A stretch of DNA of 64,000 nt, taken from contig CAVWPR010000046.1 of assembly GCA_963756815.1 (NCBI GenBank), positions 124,001 through 188,000 of the forward strand, read 5' to 3'. Source of the DNA: JAENVU01 sp963756815. GTDB taxonomy: Bacteria; Actinomycetota; Acidimicrobiia; IMCC26256; JAENVU01. The notes under the pieces were generated by a model. The model searched no databases. It worked only from the letters and a program-made list of their open reading frames with translations, and had not been told where the DNA came from. Positions within the stretch are counted from its first letter, which is position 1, and the number at the start of each line of letters is the position of its first letter. Position numbers and translations under genes: made by a program. This document shows, piece after piece, positions 47,895 to 57,270 of this stretch.

Positions 47895-48094
47895 GCATCG
47901 CCGCGCCGCGGCGATTCGCGGCGGTTGCGCAGGTTCGCGACCCGCTCAGGGATCCCTCGGGTTCGGCCGATACGGTCCCGTTCCACCCGGTGGAGATCGG
48001 CGGGGCCGCTGGTATCGTCACGGCGGCTTCCACGGACACATCGGCCCGTCGAGCGAAGTGGTTCGCCCGGCGACCGCAACCCGAGGACATTCCA

Positions 48095-49168
48095 GTGCCG
48101 CCAGCAGCTCGATCGGAAGCGATGCTCTCCGCCCTCCGGCTCGTCGCGCCGGGCCGGCCGCTGCGGGAGGGTCTCGACCGCATCCTGCAGGCGAAGATGG
48201 GCGCGCTGATCGTGATCGGCGACGGCCCCGACGTGCTCTCGCTGTGCTCGGGCGGCTTCCTCCTCGACGCCGAGTTCACGCCCCAACGCCTGTCGGAGCT
48301 GGCGAAGATGGACGGCGCCATGATCCTGTCGGCCGACTGCACCCGGATCGCGCGGGCCAACGTCCACCTGGTCCCGGATCCCGAGATCCCGACCAGCGAG
48401 ACGGGGACCCGCCACCGCACGGCCGAGCGGGTGGCCAAGCAGATCGACGCCCCGGTGCTCACGGTCTCCGAGGAGCTCTCGCTCGTCGCCGTCCACCGGA
48501 AGGGTCAGAAGCGCACGCTCGAGCCGGTGGCACGGGTGCTCACCCGGGCCGACCAGGCGCTGCAGATCCTCGAGCGCTACAAGACCCGGCTCGACGCGGT
48601 CAGCAACTCGCTGTCGGCACTCGAGATCGAGGATCTCGTCACGGTGCGCGACATCGCGGTCGCATTGCAACGGGCCGAGATGGTGCGTCGGATCGCCGAG
48701 GAGATCGAGGAGTACGTGATCGAGCTCGGCCAGGACGGCCGGCTGATCCTGCTCCAGCTCGAGGAGCTCATGGGGGGCGTCGAGGACGATCGACGGCTCT
48801 TCGCCAAGGACTACGTGGTCGGCGGGAACGGCTCGGACGCGACCGCTGCGCTCGGGGTGCTCGCCGACCTCGACACGGAGAGCCTGCTCGACGTCCGTGA
48901 GGTCGCCGACGTGCTGCACCTGCCGCGCGACACCGGGCTCGACACCGCGGTGCAGGCGCGCGGCTACCGGCTGCTCCACAAGATCCCGCGGCTGCCCGAG
49001 CCGGTCGCCGACAACGTGGTGGCGCGCTTCGGGCACCTGCAGAAGATCCTGCGCGCGAGCGTCCCCGACCTCGTCGAGGTCGAGGGGGTGGGCGAGTCGC
49101 GTGCCCGGGCGATCAAGGACGGCCTCGCCCGACTCGCCGAGTCGTCGATCCTCGAACGGTACGTCTGA
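48095..49168 (+). CDS. disA: DNA integrity scanning protein / diadenylate cyclase DisA
   Basis: Makes c-di-AMP from two ATP and scans DNA. 357 residues: DAC domain with MDGAMILSADCTRI (DGA motif) and GTRHRTAERVAKQ (RHR motif), long central helices, and C-terminal HhH DNA-binding region (LVEVEGVGESRARAIKDGL). GTG 48095 with GAGGA upstream. The 200-base leader contains a TATCGT -10-like box near 48012, so disA may have its own promoter. The product c-di-AMP could act on KimA and KdpD, both in this window. Confidence 0.96.
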   Translation: MPPAARSEAMLSALRLVAPGRPLREGLDRILQAKMGALIVIGDGPDVLSLCSGGFLLDAEFTPQRLSELAKMDGAMILSADCTRIARANVHLVPDPEIPTSETGTRHRTAERVAKQIDAPVLTVSEELSLVAVHRKGQKRTLEPVARVLTRADQALQILERYKTRLDAVSNSLSALEIEDLVTVRDIAVALQRAEMVRRIAEEIEEYVIELGQDGRLILLQLEELMGGVEDDRRLFAKDYVVGGNGSDATAALGVLADLDTESLLDVREVADVLHLPRDTGLDTAVQARGYRLLHKIPRLPEPVADNVVARFGHLQKILRASVPDLVEVEGVGESRARAIKDGLARLAESSILERYV

Positions 49169-49194
49169 GCGGTCGCGTCCGAGGTCCGGCGCGG

Positions 49195-49899
49195 TCAGAC
49201 GCCGACGTCGGCGTCGGGCGTCTCGTACCGACTGAGGCGCGGCCGCGAACGCGTCGACGTCGCCCGACCAGTCGTAGGCGGCGATGGCCGCGAGGGTGCG
49301 CCGGCCCGCGCAGGCGCGCAGCATCTCGAACGGCTCGACCGTGACGCTCGCGGCGACGTCGCCCGGCCCGACGACCCGAGTCTCCGGCCCGGTCTCGACC
49401 GCGAGCGCGCCCACGTGCGCGTCGACGAGGCTCTCGCCGAGCGCGTCGAGGTACCAGTCGAGCGCGATCCACATCGCGGTGCCGGCGCGGTCGACGGGCC
49501 GGCCGAGCGCGACCTGGACATCGGTCAGGTGGACGAACAGGTCACCGACGAAGTGGTTCCCGACCTGGTAGCCGAACAGACGGAGCCCGTCCTCGAAGGC
49601 CGGTGCCTCGCGGTCCCACGCCGCGATCACGTCGTCGATGCGTCCCGTCGCGGAACCGCTCGACCTGCCGGGCGGTCCACGCCGAGGGATCCGCGGGACC
49701 GAGGTCGCCGCCGTTGAGATCCTGGGTGAGCCCGGCAACGTGGGCGAGGACGTCGCGGACGCGCCACGCCGGGCTGGCGGGCACGGCCCGGCAGCAGCTC
49801 CGAGGGCGTCGCGGCGCGCACGATCGAGACCAGCTCCTGGCGCAGCCGCTCGTACTGCGCACCACAGTCGGTGGCCTCGGCCCGCTGCGCGTAGCTCAT
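49195..49899 (-). CDS. TIGR03083/DinB-like mycothiol-dependent isomerase-type protein (three frame breaks)
   Basis: About 234 residues when joined. Starts MSYAQRAEATDCGAQYERLR; after an extra base near 49788 continues AVPASPAWRVRDVLAHVAGL (the family motif with W-x-V-x-D-V-x-x-H), near 49643 to GRIDDVIAAWD, then GNHFVGDLFVHLTDVQVALG (second metal His), and near 49240 to the C-terminus RLSRYETPDADVGV. Each break is removed by dropping one base. The family includes maleylpyruvate isomerase and mycothiol S-transferases; substrate unknown. Confidence 0.78.
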
Positions 49900-49939
49900 G
49901 GCGCGGGTCTACCAGGCCCGACCGCTATTTTTCCCGGCC

Positions 49940-50674
49940 ATGGCAGCGTTGCGCGAAGGCCGGTTCGACGACGTCGAGGTCACCACGATCGAGCTGCGCG
50001 GTGCCGACGGGGATGCCGTCCCGGCGATCCACGCGCGGCCCGCGGGCATGCCCCGGCGGGGGCTGGTGGTCCACCCCGACATCATGGGGATCCGCCCGCT
50101 GTTCGAGGACATGTGCCGGAGGCTCGCGACGCACGGGATCGCAGTGTGCGCCCCGGAGCCGTTCGCACGATTCGACGTCACCGGCGCCGATCCCGCGGCG
50201 CGGATGCAGATGGTCGGCGCGATGGAGGACGAGCTCCAGATCGGCGACCTCGAACGCGCCGCCGATCACCTGGTGGTGCAGGACGACGTCACCGACGTGG
50301 CCGTCCTCGGGTTCTGCATGGGCGGGATGTACGCGCTGAAGGCGGCGGCGACAGGCCGGTTCGACCGTGCGGTCGCGTTCTACGGGATGATCCGCGTGCC
50401 CGACGGGTGGCGGGGCGACGCACTCGCCGAGCCGCTCGCGTCGGCGGCAGCCGTGTGTCCGACGCTCGCGATCTTCGGTGACGCGGACTCCTTCACTCCC
50501 GCCGCCGACATCGAGGCGCTCCGCGAGGCATGGTCCGACCGGCCCGACTGCGAGGTCGTCGTGTACGCGGGTGCCGAGCACGGCTTCGTCCACGACCCCG
50601 ACCGGCCCGCGCACCGCGCCGACGACGCGGCCGACGCCTGGGCGCGGACGCTGGAGTTCCTCGGCGTGGACTGA
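49940..50674 (+). CDS. Dienelactone hydrolase family protein
   Basis: 244 residues, alpha/beta hydrolase with Cys nucleophile: GFCMGGMYAL, Asp in FGDADSFTPA and His in GAEHGFVHDPDRP. The N-terminal part VPAIHARPAGMPRRGLVVHP and DIMGIRPLFEDMCRRLA is typical. Carboxymethylenebutenolidase activity is possible, but many members act on other lactones or esters. ATG 49940 is preferred: a TATTTT box sits eight bases before it; an ATG at 49898 would overlap the promoter of the divergent gene. Confidence 0.87.
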   Translation: MAALREGRFDDVEVTTIELRGADGDAVPAIHARPAGMPRRGLVVHPDIMGIRPLFEDMCRRLATHGIAVCAPEPFARFDVTGADPAARMQMVGAMEDELQIGDLERAADHLVVQDDVTDVAVLGFCMGGMYALKAAATGRFDRAVAFYGMIRVPDGWRGDALAEPLASAAAVCPTLAIFGDADSFTPAADIEALREAWSDRPDCEVVVYAGAEHGFVHDPDRPAHRADDAADAWARTLEFLGVD

Positions 50675-50723
50675 ACGCCCGTCGACGGCTCCGGCAGGAG
50701 GGAACCCGAGCCGGAGCGGCCGA

Positions 50724-51389
50724 CTAGGGATGCGCGCGCAGCTCGAGCTGGTCGCGGTCCTTGATCCGGTAGCGGCTGCGGCCGGTCGCCTCGATCCAGT
50801 CGAGACGGACGAACATCGCCAGCGCCTTGTTGACCCGCTCCCTCGACGCGCCGACCAGTCCGGCGAGGTCTTCCTGGGTCATCGGGAGCTGGAACTCGTC
50901 GGCGTCACCGGCGAGCTCGAGCAGCCGCTTGGCGGTCCGCGCCGGGACGTCGAGGAAGACTGCGTCGGCGAGGGCCTCGTCGGTGGCGCGGATGCGCTGC
51001 GCCAGGAGTCGGACGATGACCCACAGCACCTCTGGGCGCTCCTGCACCGCGGCCCGCACGTCGTCGAACGCGACCTCCACGAGCACGGTGTCGGTGAGCG
51101 CCCGGGCCTCGGCCGATCGCGGGCCGCCGTCGAACAGGCCCATCTCCCCGAACAGTCCGCCGTTCTCCATCACCGCGACCATCGACTCGCGACCGTCCGA
51201 CGAGCGGGTGGAGATGGCGATCCGCCCCTCCTGCACGACGTACATGTCGGAGGACTCGTCGCCCTGACCGAACAACAGGTCACCCTTGGCCAGCTCCCGG
51301 ATCCGGGCCTGGCTGCGGAGCTGCTCGACCATCTCCTCGGGGAGGGATGCGAACAGCTCCGTCGAATCGAGCACCCGCCGTTCGGCCAC
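50724..51389 (-). CDS. Crp/Fnr-family transcriptional regulator
   Basis: 221 residues: cyclic-nucleotide-binding domain (LFGQGDESSDMYVVQEGRIA, LFGEMGLFDGGPRSAEA with Glu and Arg of the cassette) plus a winged helix (TQEDLAGLVGASRERVNKAL with recognition helix, RYRIKDRDQLE). Most like the actinobacterial GlxR/Crp group, which bind cAMP. Start is GTG 51389, seven bases after TAGTGT, rather than an upstream GTG. It is divergent from carD and shares that 95-base region. Confidence 0.9.
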   Translation of the reverse strand: MAERRVLDSTELFASLPEEMVEQLRSQARIRELAKGDLLFGQGDESSDMYVVQEGRIAISTRSSDGRESMVAVMENGGLFGEMGLFDGGPRSAEARALTDTVLVEVAFDDVRAAVQERPEVLWVIVRLLAQRIRATDEALADAVFLDVPARTAKRLLELAGDADEFQLPMTQEDLAGLVGASRERVNKALAMFVRLDWIEATGRSRYRIKDRDQLELRAHP

Positions 51390-51402
51390 GGACCGCACAC
51401 TA
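51390..51402 (-). promoter_or_regulatory. Predicted leaderless promoter of the Crp-type gene
   Basis: Minus strand: TAGTGT (51397-51402), seven bases, GTG 51389. Confidence 0.52.
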
Positions 51403-51435
51403 CCCAGGGATGGGAGCCCGCCCGCCGAACTCCGG

Positions 51436-51441
51436 TACCAT
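51436..51441 (+). promoter_or_regulatory. Probable -10 box of carD
   Basis: TACCAT about 43 bases before the carD ATG, in the region shared with the divergent Crp-type gene. Confidence 0.42.
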
Positions 51442-51484
51442 GGTGGGCTCTCTCTCCCCGGTCGCGCAGGAGCTCTGCTTTCCC

Positions 51485-52189
51485 ATGCCGTTCGACGTCG
51501 GTGACAAGGTCGTCTATCCCCATCACGGAGCCGCGACCATCGAGAAGCGCGAGAAGGTCGAGGCGTTCGGCAAGAAGCAGGACTACCTGATCCTGCGCCT
51601 CGCGTACGGCGATCTCACCCTGAAGGTCCCGGCCGACAACGCCGACGAGATCGGCCTCCGGGACGTCATCAACGACGAGGAGGTCGAGGAGGTGTTCGCG
51701 GTGCTGCGCAAGAAGGAAGCGCGCATGCCCACGAACTGGTCCCGCCGCTTCAAGAACCACGTCGAGAAGCTCAAGAGCGGCGACATCTACCAGGTGGCCG
51801 AGGTCGTCCGGAACCTCACGATCCGTGAGAAGGACAAGGGCCTCTCGGCCGGCGAGAAGCGCATGCTGGCGCGTGCCCGCCAGATCCTCGTGTCGGAGCT
51901 GACGTTCGCGTTGGCGGTCGACGAGGAGACCGCGGAGGACAAGCTCGACGAGGTCCTCGGCAAGCCGCCCACCACGGGCCGGCGGAGCTCGATCGACTTC
52001 GACGACGACGGTGCGCTCACCAAGGCGCCACCACCGATCACGCCGTCGAAGCCGCGGAAGGCCGTGGCGAAGCCCGCGGCCAAGAGCACGGCGAAGACCG
52101 CCAAGGCCGCCCCGGCGAAGGCCGCGACGAAGGCCACGAAGGCGGTTGCGAAGCCCGCGAAGGCGACGAAGGCCACCAAAGCCAAGTAA
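51485..52189 (+). CDS. carD: RNA polymerase-binding regulator CarD with long basic tail
   Basis: Stabilises the open promoter complex, chiefly at ribosomal promoters. Start MPFDVGDKVVYPHHGAATIE; RNA-polymerase interaction domain to about residue 60, then helical DNA-binding domain (NWSRRFKNHVEKLKSGDIYQ, SAGEKRMLARARQILVSEL). Typical CarD is ~160 residues; here a ~70-residue extension ends in a Lys/Ala/Pro-rich tail (AKPAAKSTAKTAKAAPAK). This tail resembles that of TopA in the same window. ATG 51485 was chosen by homology; an in-frame ATG at 51440 overlaps the -10 box. Confidence 0.95.
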   Translation: MPFDVGDKVVYPHHGAATIEKREKVEAFGKKQDYLILRLAYGDLTLKVPADNADEIGLRDVINDEEVEEVFAVLRKKEARMPTNWSRRFKNHVEKLKSGDIYQVAEVVRNLTIREKDKGLSAGEKRMLARARQILVSELTFALAVDEETAEDKLDEVLGKPPTTGRRSSIDFDDDGALTKAPPPITPSKPRKAVAKPAAKSTAKTAKAAPAKAATKATKAVAKPAKATKATKAK

Positions 52190-52307
52190 ACCTCGGCGTA
52201 CCGGGCGCTCCGGCGCCGAGACGACGAGGACGGTCAAGTCCACCGGCCTCGCCGCCGATCCTTGCGGCGTACCCGTGGGTCCACACCGTGTGGGCCGGAG
52301 GATCGTC

Positions 52308-53397
52308 GTGTTCGTCGAGATCGTCAGGCTCTTCACCGTGGTCCTGGTGACCGCGATCGGCTTCATGATCGGCCAGGACCTCGGTGTGTCCGACCAACTC
52401 GCGGCCGGCTTCGGGATGCTCGGATGCCTCGGCGGCTATCTGCTCGGCGGGTTGCTCGGCCGGCTGCTCGAACGCGCGGTCGGGGTCGCCGAACGGTCGG
52501 CGGAGCGCGTCCCCATCCCGCAGCTGCTGTGCGGCATCCTCGGCGGTGGACTCGGCGGGGTGTTCGGCGTCGCGATCGCGTTGCCGCTCGCGCTCCTCAC
52601 CGAACCGGCGATCGGCCTGCCGGCGGGTGGGATCGCGCTGTGGCTCTTCATGTACCTCGGCTATCGCATCGCGTCGCACCGTACCGAGGAGCTCTTCGCG
52701 ATGATCGGGCTCTCGACGCGTCCGCTGGTGCGCGCCCGCGCGTACGACGACGCGGACGGTTTCCTCGTCGACTCGTCGGCGGTGATGGACACGCAGCTGC
52801 TGCCGTTGTGCCGCTCCGGCCTGTTCCGCGACGACCTCCTCGTTCCCCGGTTCGTGCTCGACGAGCTCCAGGGCATGGCCGACGCCGGTGACGAGCGCGG
52901 TCGGCGCGCGCGGCGCGGGCTCGAGACGCTCGACGTCCTGCAGCGCGACGCACCGAACCGTGTGTACATCGTCGACGACGAGGTCCCCGAGGTGACCGAG
53001 GTCGACGCGAAGCTCGTCGCGCTCGCCGCGGCGGCTCCAAGTTCGCCTGCTCACCAACGACGTCAATCTGGCGCGGGTGGCGGAGGTCCAGGGTGTCCTC
53101 ACCGTCATCCCGCGCCGGTTGGCCGCCGACCTCGTGCCGGGTGTGCTCGCGGGTGAGTCGATCCGCGTGGCGCTGACCCGCGCCGGCCGCCATCCGGGCC
53201 AGGGCGTCGGGTTCCTGGAGGACGGGTCGATGGTCGTCGTCAACGGCGGGGTCGATCTCGTCGAGGCCGGTCCCATGTCGTTCGTGGTGTCGTCGATCGT
53301 GCCCACGAGCGCCGGGCGGATCGTGTTCGCCCGTCCCGAGGATCGACGCCGCACCGCGAAGGACGACGCCGACGCTGTCGACGCCGAGGTCGGCTGA
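52308..53397 (+). CDS. PIN-TRAM domain membrane protein, YacL family (one frame break)
   Basis: About 363 residues: four membrane helices (IVRLFTVVLVTAIGFMIG onwards), a PIN nuclease domain (DGFLVDSSAVMDTQLLPLCR, VPRFVLDELQGMAD, EVTEVDAKLVALA with acidic catalytic residues), and a C-terminal TRAM domain (RHPGQGVGFLEDGSMVVVN). One extra base near 53031 interrupts AARLQVRLLTNDVNLARVAE. In other Gram-positive bacteria this gene also precedes ispD. Start GTG 52308 with GGAGGA upstream. Confidence 0.88.
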
Positions 53398-53510
53398 ACG
53401 CGGGCCGAGCCGAACGCGGCGGCGGAGGGAGCCGGAGTCTCGGGTTCTGGCGGAGCGCTTCGTCATCGAGCGTCCGGTCGGCTCGGGAATCGGCAGGGCA
53501 TGATGGGGCC

Positions 53511-54157
53511 GTGCTGGTCGGAGCGGTCGTCGTCGCCGCGGGTCGCGGTGAGCGCTTCGGTGGTCCGAAGCAGCTCCGCTCGCTCGGGGATCGGCGACTC
53601 GTGGACCACGCGGTGGCCGCTGCGCGCGTGCGACGTGCGACACCGTGGTGCTCGTCGTGCCTCCCGACAGCGCGTGGGGCGTGGAGGGTGTGCGATCGGT
53701 CCCCGGCGGCGCCTCCCGGTCGGCGTCGGTGCGCGCCGGGCTCGCGGCGCTCCCCGAGGAGATCGGGATCGTCGTGGTGCACGACGCCGCCCGCCCCCTC
53801 GCCGAGTCCGCGATCTTCGACCGGGTGGTGGCGGCGGTGCGCGAGGGTGCGGACGGCGCGGTGCCGGGGGTGCCCGTCGCCGACACCGTGAAGCGCGTCG
53901 ACCGGACCGGCACGGTGGTCGACACCATCCCACGCGACGAGCTGATGATCGTGCAGACGCCACAGGCGTTCCGCGCCGACGTGCTGCGGGCGGCCCACGC
54001 GCCCGGGCCCGAGGCGACCGACGACGCCGCGGTCGTCGAGGCCGCCGGCGGTCGGGTCGTGGTCGTGGCCGGTGCGACCGACAACTTCAAGATCACGGAG
54101 CCGGCCGACCTGGACCGTGCCGCCGAGGTGCTGGCGCGCCGGTCGGTGGTCCCGTGA
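53511..54157 (+). CDS. ispD: 2-C-methyl-D-erythritol 4-phosphate cytidylyltransferase (one frame break)
   Basis: MEP pathway, third enzyme. N-terminal CTP motif VVAAGRGERFGGPKQLRSL, then SVRAGLAALPEEIGIVVVHD, AARPLAES, PVADTVKRVD, QTPQAFRADVL and TDNFKITEPADL. A base is missing near 53639 between AAARVRRA and DTVVLVVPPDSAWG. Both parts are well conserved. GTG 53511 follows a CATGAT box by six bases. Overlaps ispF (GTGA). Confidence 0.93.
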
Positions 54158-54847
54158 TCCGCGTCGGGCTCGGGTACGACGTCCACCCATTCGGAACCGA
54201 CGGATCCCTCGTCATCGGCGGCGTCGTCGTCGCCGACACGCCCGCCCTCGTCGGCCATTCCGATGCCGACGTCGTCGCCCACGCCGTGGCCGACGCGTTG
54301 CTCGGCCCCACCGGTCTCCCCGACCTGGGGACGCTGTTCCCGGCGTCGGACCCGTCGTACGCTGGACGCGTCCTCGATCGGCCTGCTCGCCGACGTCGCG
54401 GCGCGCGTCGCGCACGAGGGGTGGTGGATCGGCAACGTCGACGTCGCGATCGCGGCCGAGCGCCCCAAGCTGGGACCACACACGGCGGCCATGGCCGCGA
54501 ACGTCGCGGCCGCCCTCGCAGTCGCGGGCGAGCCGATGGGTCGCGGCATCCACGTCGCGGTCCGCCCCAAGCGCGGCGAGGGCCTCGGCTTCGTGGGGAG
54601 AGCGGAGGGCATCGCGGTCTGGGCGGTCGCGCTGTTGGAACGCGGTAGCTCGGCGTCGACCGGAGCGGGGCCCGAGCGGCCCGGCGACGGAGTCGCCGAG
54701 AGCGGGAGTGGAGAGCGGAGGGCATCGCGGTCTGGGCGGTCGCGTTGGAACGCGCCTGAAACGTCGGAGCGTTCCGGAGGGGTCCGGGTAGCGTCGTCGG
54801 CATGGTCCGCATCCACGACTCGCTGGCGAGACGCGCCGTCGAGCTGA
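54154..54847 (+). CDS. ispF: 2-C-methyl-D-erythritol 2,4-cyclodiphosphate synthase (frame break, altered C-terminus)
   Basis: MEP pathway enzyme after IspE. IRVGLGYDVHPFG (zinc Asp and His), ALVGHSDADVVAHAVADALL, then after an extra base near 54364 SSIGLLADVAARVAHEGW, IGNVDVAIAAERPKLGPH and GEGLGFVGRAEGIAVWAVAL. After ALLERG the normal end is missing: a GC-rich insert and a second copy of the tail follow, and this frame does not stop until 54847, 46 bases into cysS. The second tail copy, read in frame with the original, would end ...VWAVALERA and stop at 54759. See repeat 54598-54757. Confidence 0.9.
54598..54757 (+). repeat. Duplicated ispF tail flanking a GC-rich palindromic insert
   Basis: A 34-base stretch at 54598-54631 (GAGAGCGGAGGGCATC...) is repeated exactly at 54711-54744, and 10 further bases (TTGGAACGCG) match after a 3-base gap. 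The copies are 113 bases apart. The ~66 bases between them hold GAGCGGGGCCCGAGCG (54663-54678), identical to 28637-28652, and a hairpin CGGCGAC-GGA-GTCGCCG (54682-54698). Confidence 0.75.
54789..54801 (+). promoter_or_regulatory. Predicted leaderless promoter of cysS
   Basis: TAGCGT (54789-54794), seven bases, ATG 54802. Confidence 0.52.
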
Positions 54848-56172
54848 CGACGCGCGAGCCCGGACTCGTGTCGATGTACGTGTGCGGCCCGACCGTCTAC
54901 GACGTGCCGCACGTCGGGCACGGACGCACGGCGGTGGTCTACGACGTGATCCGGCGGTACCTGGAGTGGCGCGGCAACGTGGTCACGTTCGTGGGCAACG
55001 TCACCAACGTCGAGGACAAGATCATCGCCCGGGCCGCGTCCGAGGGCACCAGCGAACGCGAGCTCGCGGACCGGTACGAGCAGGCCTACTGGGACGAGCT
55101 CGACCGTCTCAACGTGCGCCGGCCCGACGACGTGCCGCGCGCCACGGAGTTCATCGAGCCGATGGTCGACCTCATCCGTGAGCTCGTCGACTCGGGTCAC
55201 GCGTACGTGATCGAGGGCGAGGGCGTGTACTTCTCGGTGTCCTCGTACACGGGGTACGGCGAGCTGTCGGGGCGTCGGCTCGACGACCTGCTCGAGGGTG
55301 CGGGCGCGCGGGTCGAGATCGACGAGCAGAAGCGGAGCCCGGTCGACTTCGCGTTGTGGAAGGCGGCCAAACCGGGGGAGCCCGACTGGGATTCGCCCTG
55401 GGGCCGCGGTCGTCCGGGATGGCACATCGAGTGCTCCGCGATGTCGCTCGCGATCCTCGGCGAGGGCTTCGACCTCCACGGTGGCGGTGACGACCTCGTG
55501 TTCCCGCATCACGAGAACGAGCGCGCGCAGGCCGAGGCCGCCGGGACACGCGTTCGCCACCCACTGGATCCACTCGGGCATGGTGATGGTGGGCGGCGAG
55601 AAGATGGCGAAGTCGCTCGGCAACTTCACCACCCTCGGTGACGCGCTCGACCGGTACGGCGCGGCCGCATTCCGCCTCGCGGTGCTCCAGGTGCACTACC
55701 GCAGCCAGATGGAGCTGACCGCCGCCGAGCTCGGCGCGGCGGCCGAGGGCATCCAGCGGGTCGAGAACCTCCGGCGTCGCGCCGTCCGGGAAGGGGTGAC
55801 CCCGGGTGCCCCCGACGCAGCTGCGCTCGCCGCGTTCGCGGCCGCGATGGACGACGACTTCGGCACGCCCGCCGGCGGTCGCCGCGATGTTCGACGCGGT
55901 CCGGGGTGCCAACGCCGCCCTCGACGCCGGACGCTCCGGACGCGGCCGCGGCCAAGCTCGGGGCGGTGGAGGAGCTGCTCGACGTCCTGGGGTTCGCCGC
56001 CACGGAGACCGCGACGGCCGACGACCACGACGAGATCGACGCCCTCGTGCGCAAGCGGGTCGAGGCGCGCGCCGATCGCGACTTCGCCACCGCCGACCGC
56101 ATCCGCGACGAACTCGCCGAGCGGGGTGTCACGATCGAGGACAGCGCGTCCGGCAGCACCTGGCACCGCTGA
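54802..56172 (+). CDS. cysS: Cysteinyl-tRNA synthetase (three frame breaks)
   Basis: Class I synthetase, about 456 residues when joined. Zinc/Cys and HIGH region MYVCGPTVYDVPHVGHGRT, GNVTNVEDKIIARAA, WHIECSAMS, GGGDDLVFPHHENERAQAEA; after an extra base near 55546, HAFATHWIHSGMVMVGGEKM and AKSLGN (KMSKS form KMAKS); further single extra bases near 55870 (PAAVAAMFDAVRGANAALDA) and 55931 (DAPDAAAAKLGAVEELL). The C-terminal RADRDFATADRIRDELAERG with the WHR end marks a true CysRS rather than the mycothiol enzyme MshC. Essential gene, so the breaks are probably errors. Confidence 0.94.
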
Positions 56173-56173
56173 C

Positions 56174-57049
56174 GTGGCCGCACGCAGCAAGGGCACGGGC
56201 AACTCCGGGCGGGACCGACCCGAGCCGGAGCGTCAGCGAAGGCGAGCAGTCCGGGAGCGTCCCGACGCATCGGCGACCGGGCCTTCCGAGCGGACGGACC
56301 GAGATCTCGGTGGTGAGCAGGTCGAGGGTTACCACGCCGTGCGCGAGCTCCTGCGGGCGCGTCGACGCGCGGTCCGCGAGGTCTGGACCGTCGAGCGCGC
56401 GGGTGGATCCGACGAGATCGCAACGCTCGCGTCCGCGGCCGGCGCTCGGGTGCGCATCGTCGGCGCGGTGCAGCTCGAGGAGCGGGCGCGCTCCGAGGCG
56501 CCACAGGGGCTGATCGCGTTCGCCGCCCCGGTACCGATCGCTCCGATCGAGCAGCTCCTCGCCGCGCCCGATGCGTTCCTGGTCGTGGTCGACGGCATCA
56601 CCGATCCGGGGAACCTGGGCGCGATCCTCCGCACGGCCGAGACGGCGGGCGTCACCGGGGTGGTCCTCACGCGTCACCGGGCCGCACGGCTCGGACCGAC
56701 GGTGTTGAAGGCGGCGGCGGGCGCCGCGGAGTACGTGCCGATCACCGCGGTCGCGGGTGTGCCGGGCGTGCTCGACCAGGCGCGGCGGGCCGGTGTGTGG
56801 ACCGTGGGCCTCGACGGCGACGGGACCGCCGACGTCGGCGACCTCGCGGTGGCGGATGCGCCGGTCGCGATCGTCCTGGGTGCCGAGGGACGGGGGCTGG
56901 CCCGCCTGACCCGTGAGCGGTGCGACGTGCTGGCCGCGATCCCGATGTACGGGCACCTGGCGTCACTCAACGTGTCGGCCGCGGCCGCGATCGCGCTGCA
57001 CGCGGTCGCGCGTCGGCGCCACGCGGGCGGCCCGACCGCGCACTTGTAG
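56174..57049 (+). CDS. rlmB: 23S rRNA 2'-O-ribose methyltransferase, RlmB/TrmH (SPOUT) family
   Basis: 291 residues; methylates a ribose in 23S rRNA (G2251 in E. coli). After a ~50-residue Arg/Ser/Gly-rich extension come the substrate-binding domain (VEGYHAVRELLRARRRAVRE) and the SPOUT domain: VVDGITDPGNLGAILRTAE, IVLGAEGRGLARLTRERCD, IPMYGHLASLNVSAAAAIAL (trefoil knot). The extension contains CCCGAGCCGGAGCG, also found at 50705. GTG 56174 directly follows the cysS stop, as in other actinobacteria. Confidence 0.93.
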   Translation: MAARSKGTGNSGRDRPEPERQRRRAVRERPDASATGPSERTDRDLGGEQVEGYHAVRELLRARRRAVREVWTVERAGGSDEIATLASAAGARVRIVGAVQLEERARSEAPQGLIAFAAPVPIAPIEQLLAAPDAFLVVVDGITDPGNLGAILRTAETAGVTGVVLTRHRAARLGPTVLKAAAGAAEYVPITAVAGVPGVLDQARRAGVWTVGLDGDGTADVGDLAVADAPVAIVLGAEGRGLARLTRERCDVLAAIPMYGHLASLNVSAAAAIALHAVARRRHAGGPTAHL

Positions 57050-57061
57050 CCTGCGCCGCAC

Positions 57062-57134
57062 GCCGGAGTAGCTCAGTTGGTAGAGCAGCGGTCTTGTAAA
57101 CCGCAGGCCATCGGTTCGATCCCGATCTCCGGCT
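57062..57134 (+). tRNA. tRNA-Thr (anticodon TGT), CCA not encoded
   Basis: Acceptor GCCGGAG pairs with CTCCGGC; D arm GCTC/GAGC; anticodon stem GCGGT/ACCGC with loop CTTGTAA giving TGT (reads ACA); T arm ATCGG/CCGAT with TTCGATC. The 3' bases are CCG, so CCA must be added. TAGCCT (57047-57052), overlapping the rlmB stop, is a likely -10. Confidence 0.97.
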
Positions 57135-57270
57135 CCGCGATTCCCCGCGAGGGCGGGTGCGACCCGGTAGGGTCGAAGCGTCGGGATCGATTCCCGGGGC
57201 GCGCCACGATCGGGGACCGGAATCGGATCCGGCGGGGCCGCGGCGGGACTGGTACGTCGAGGCGCGAAGC

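Noticed and set aside
52648..55632. 994-residue minus-strand open frame
   Set aside because: Antisense to PIN-TRAM, ispD, ispF and cysS, all clearly coding on the plus strand.
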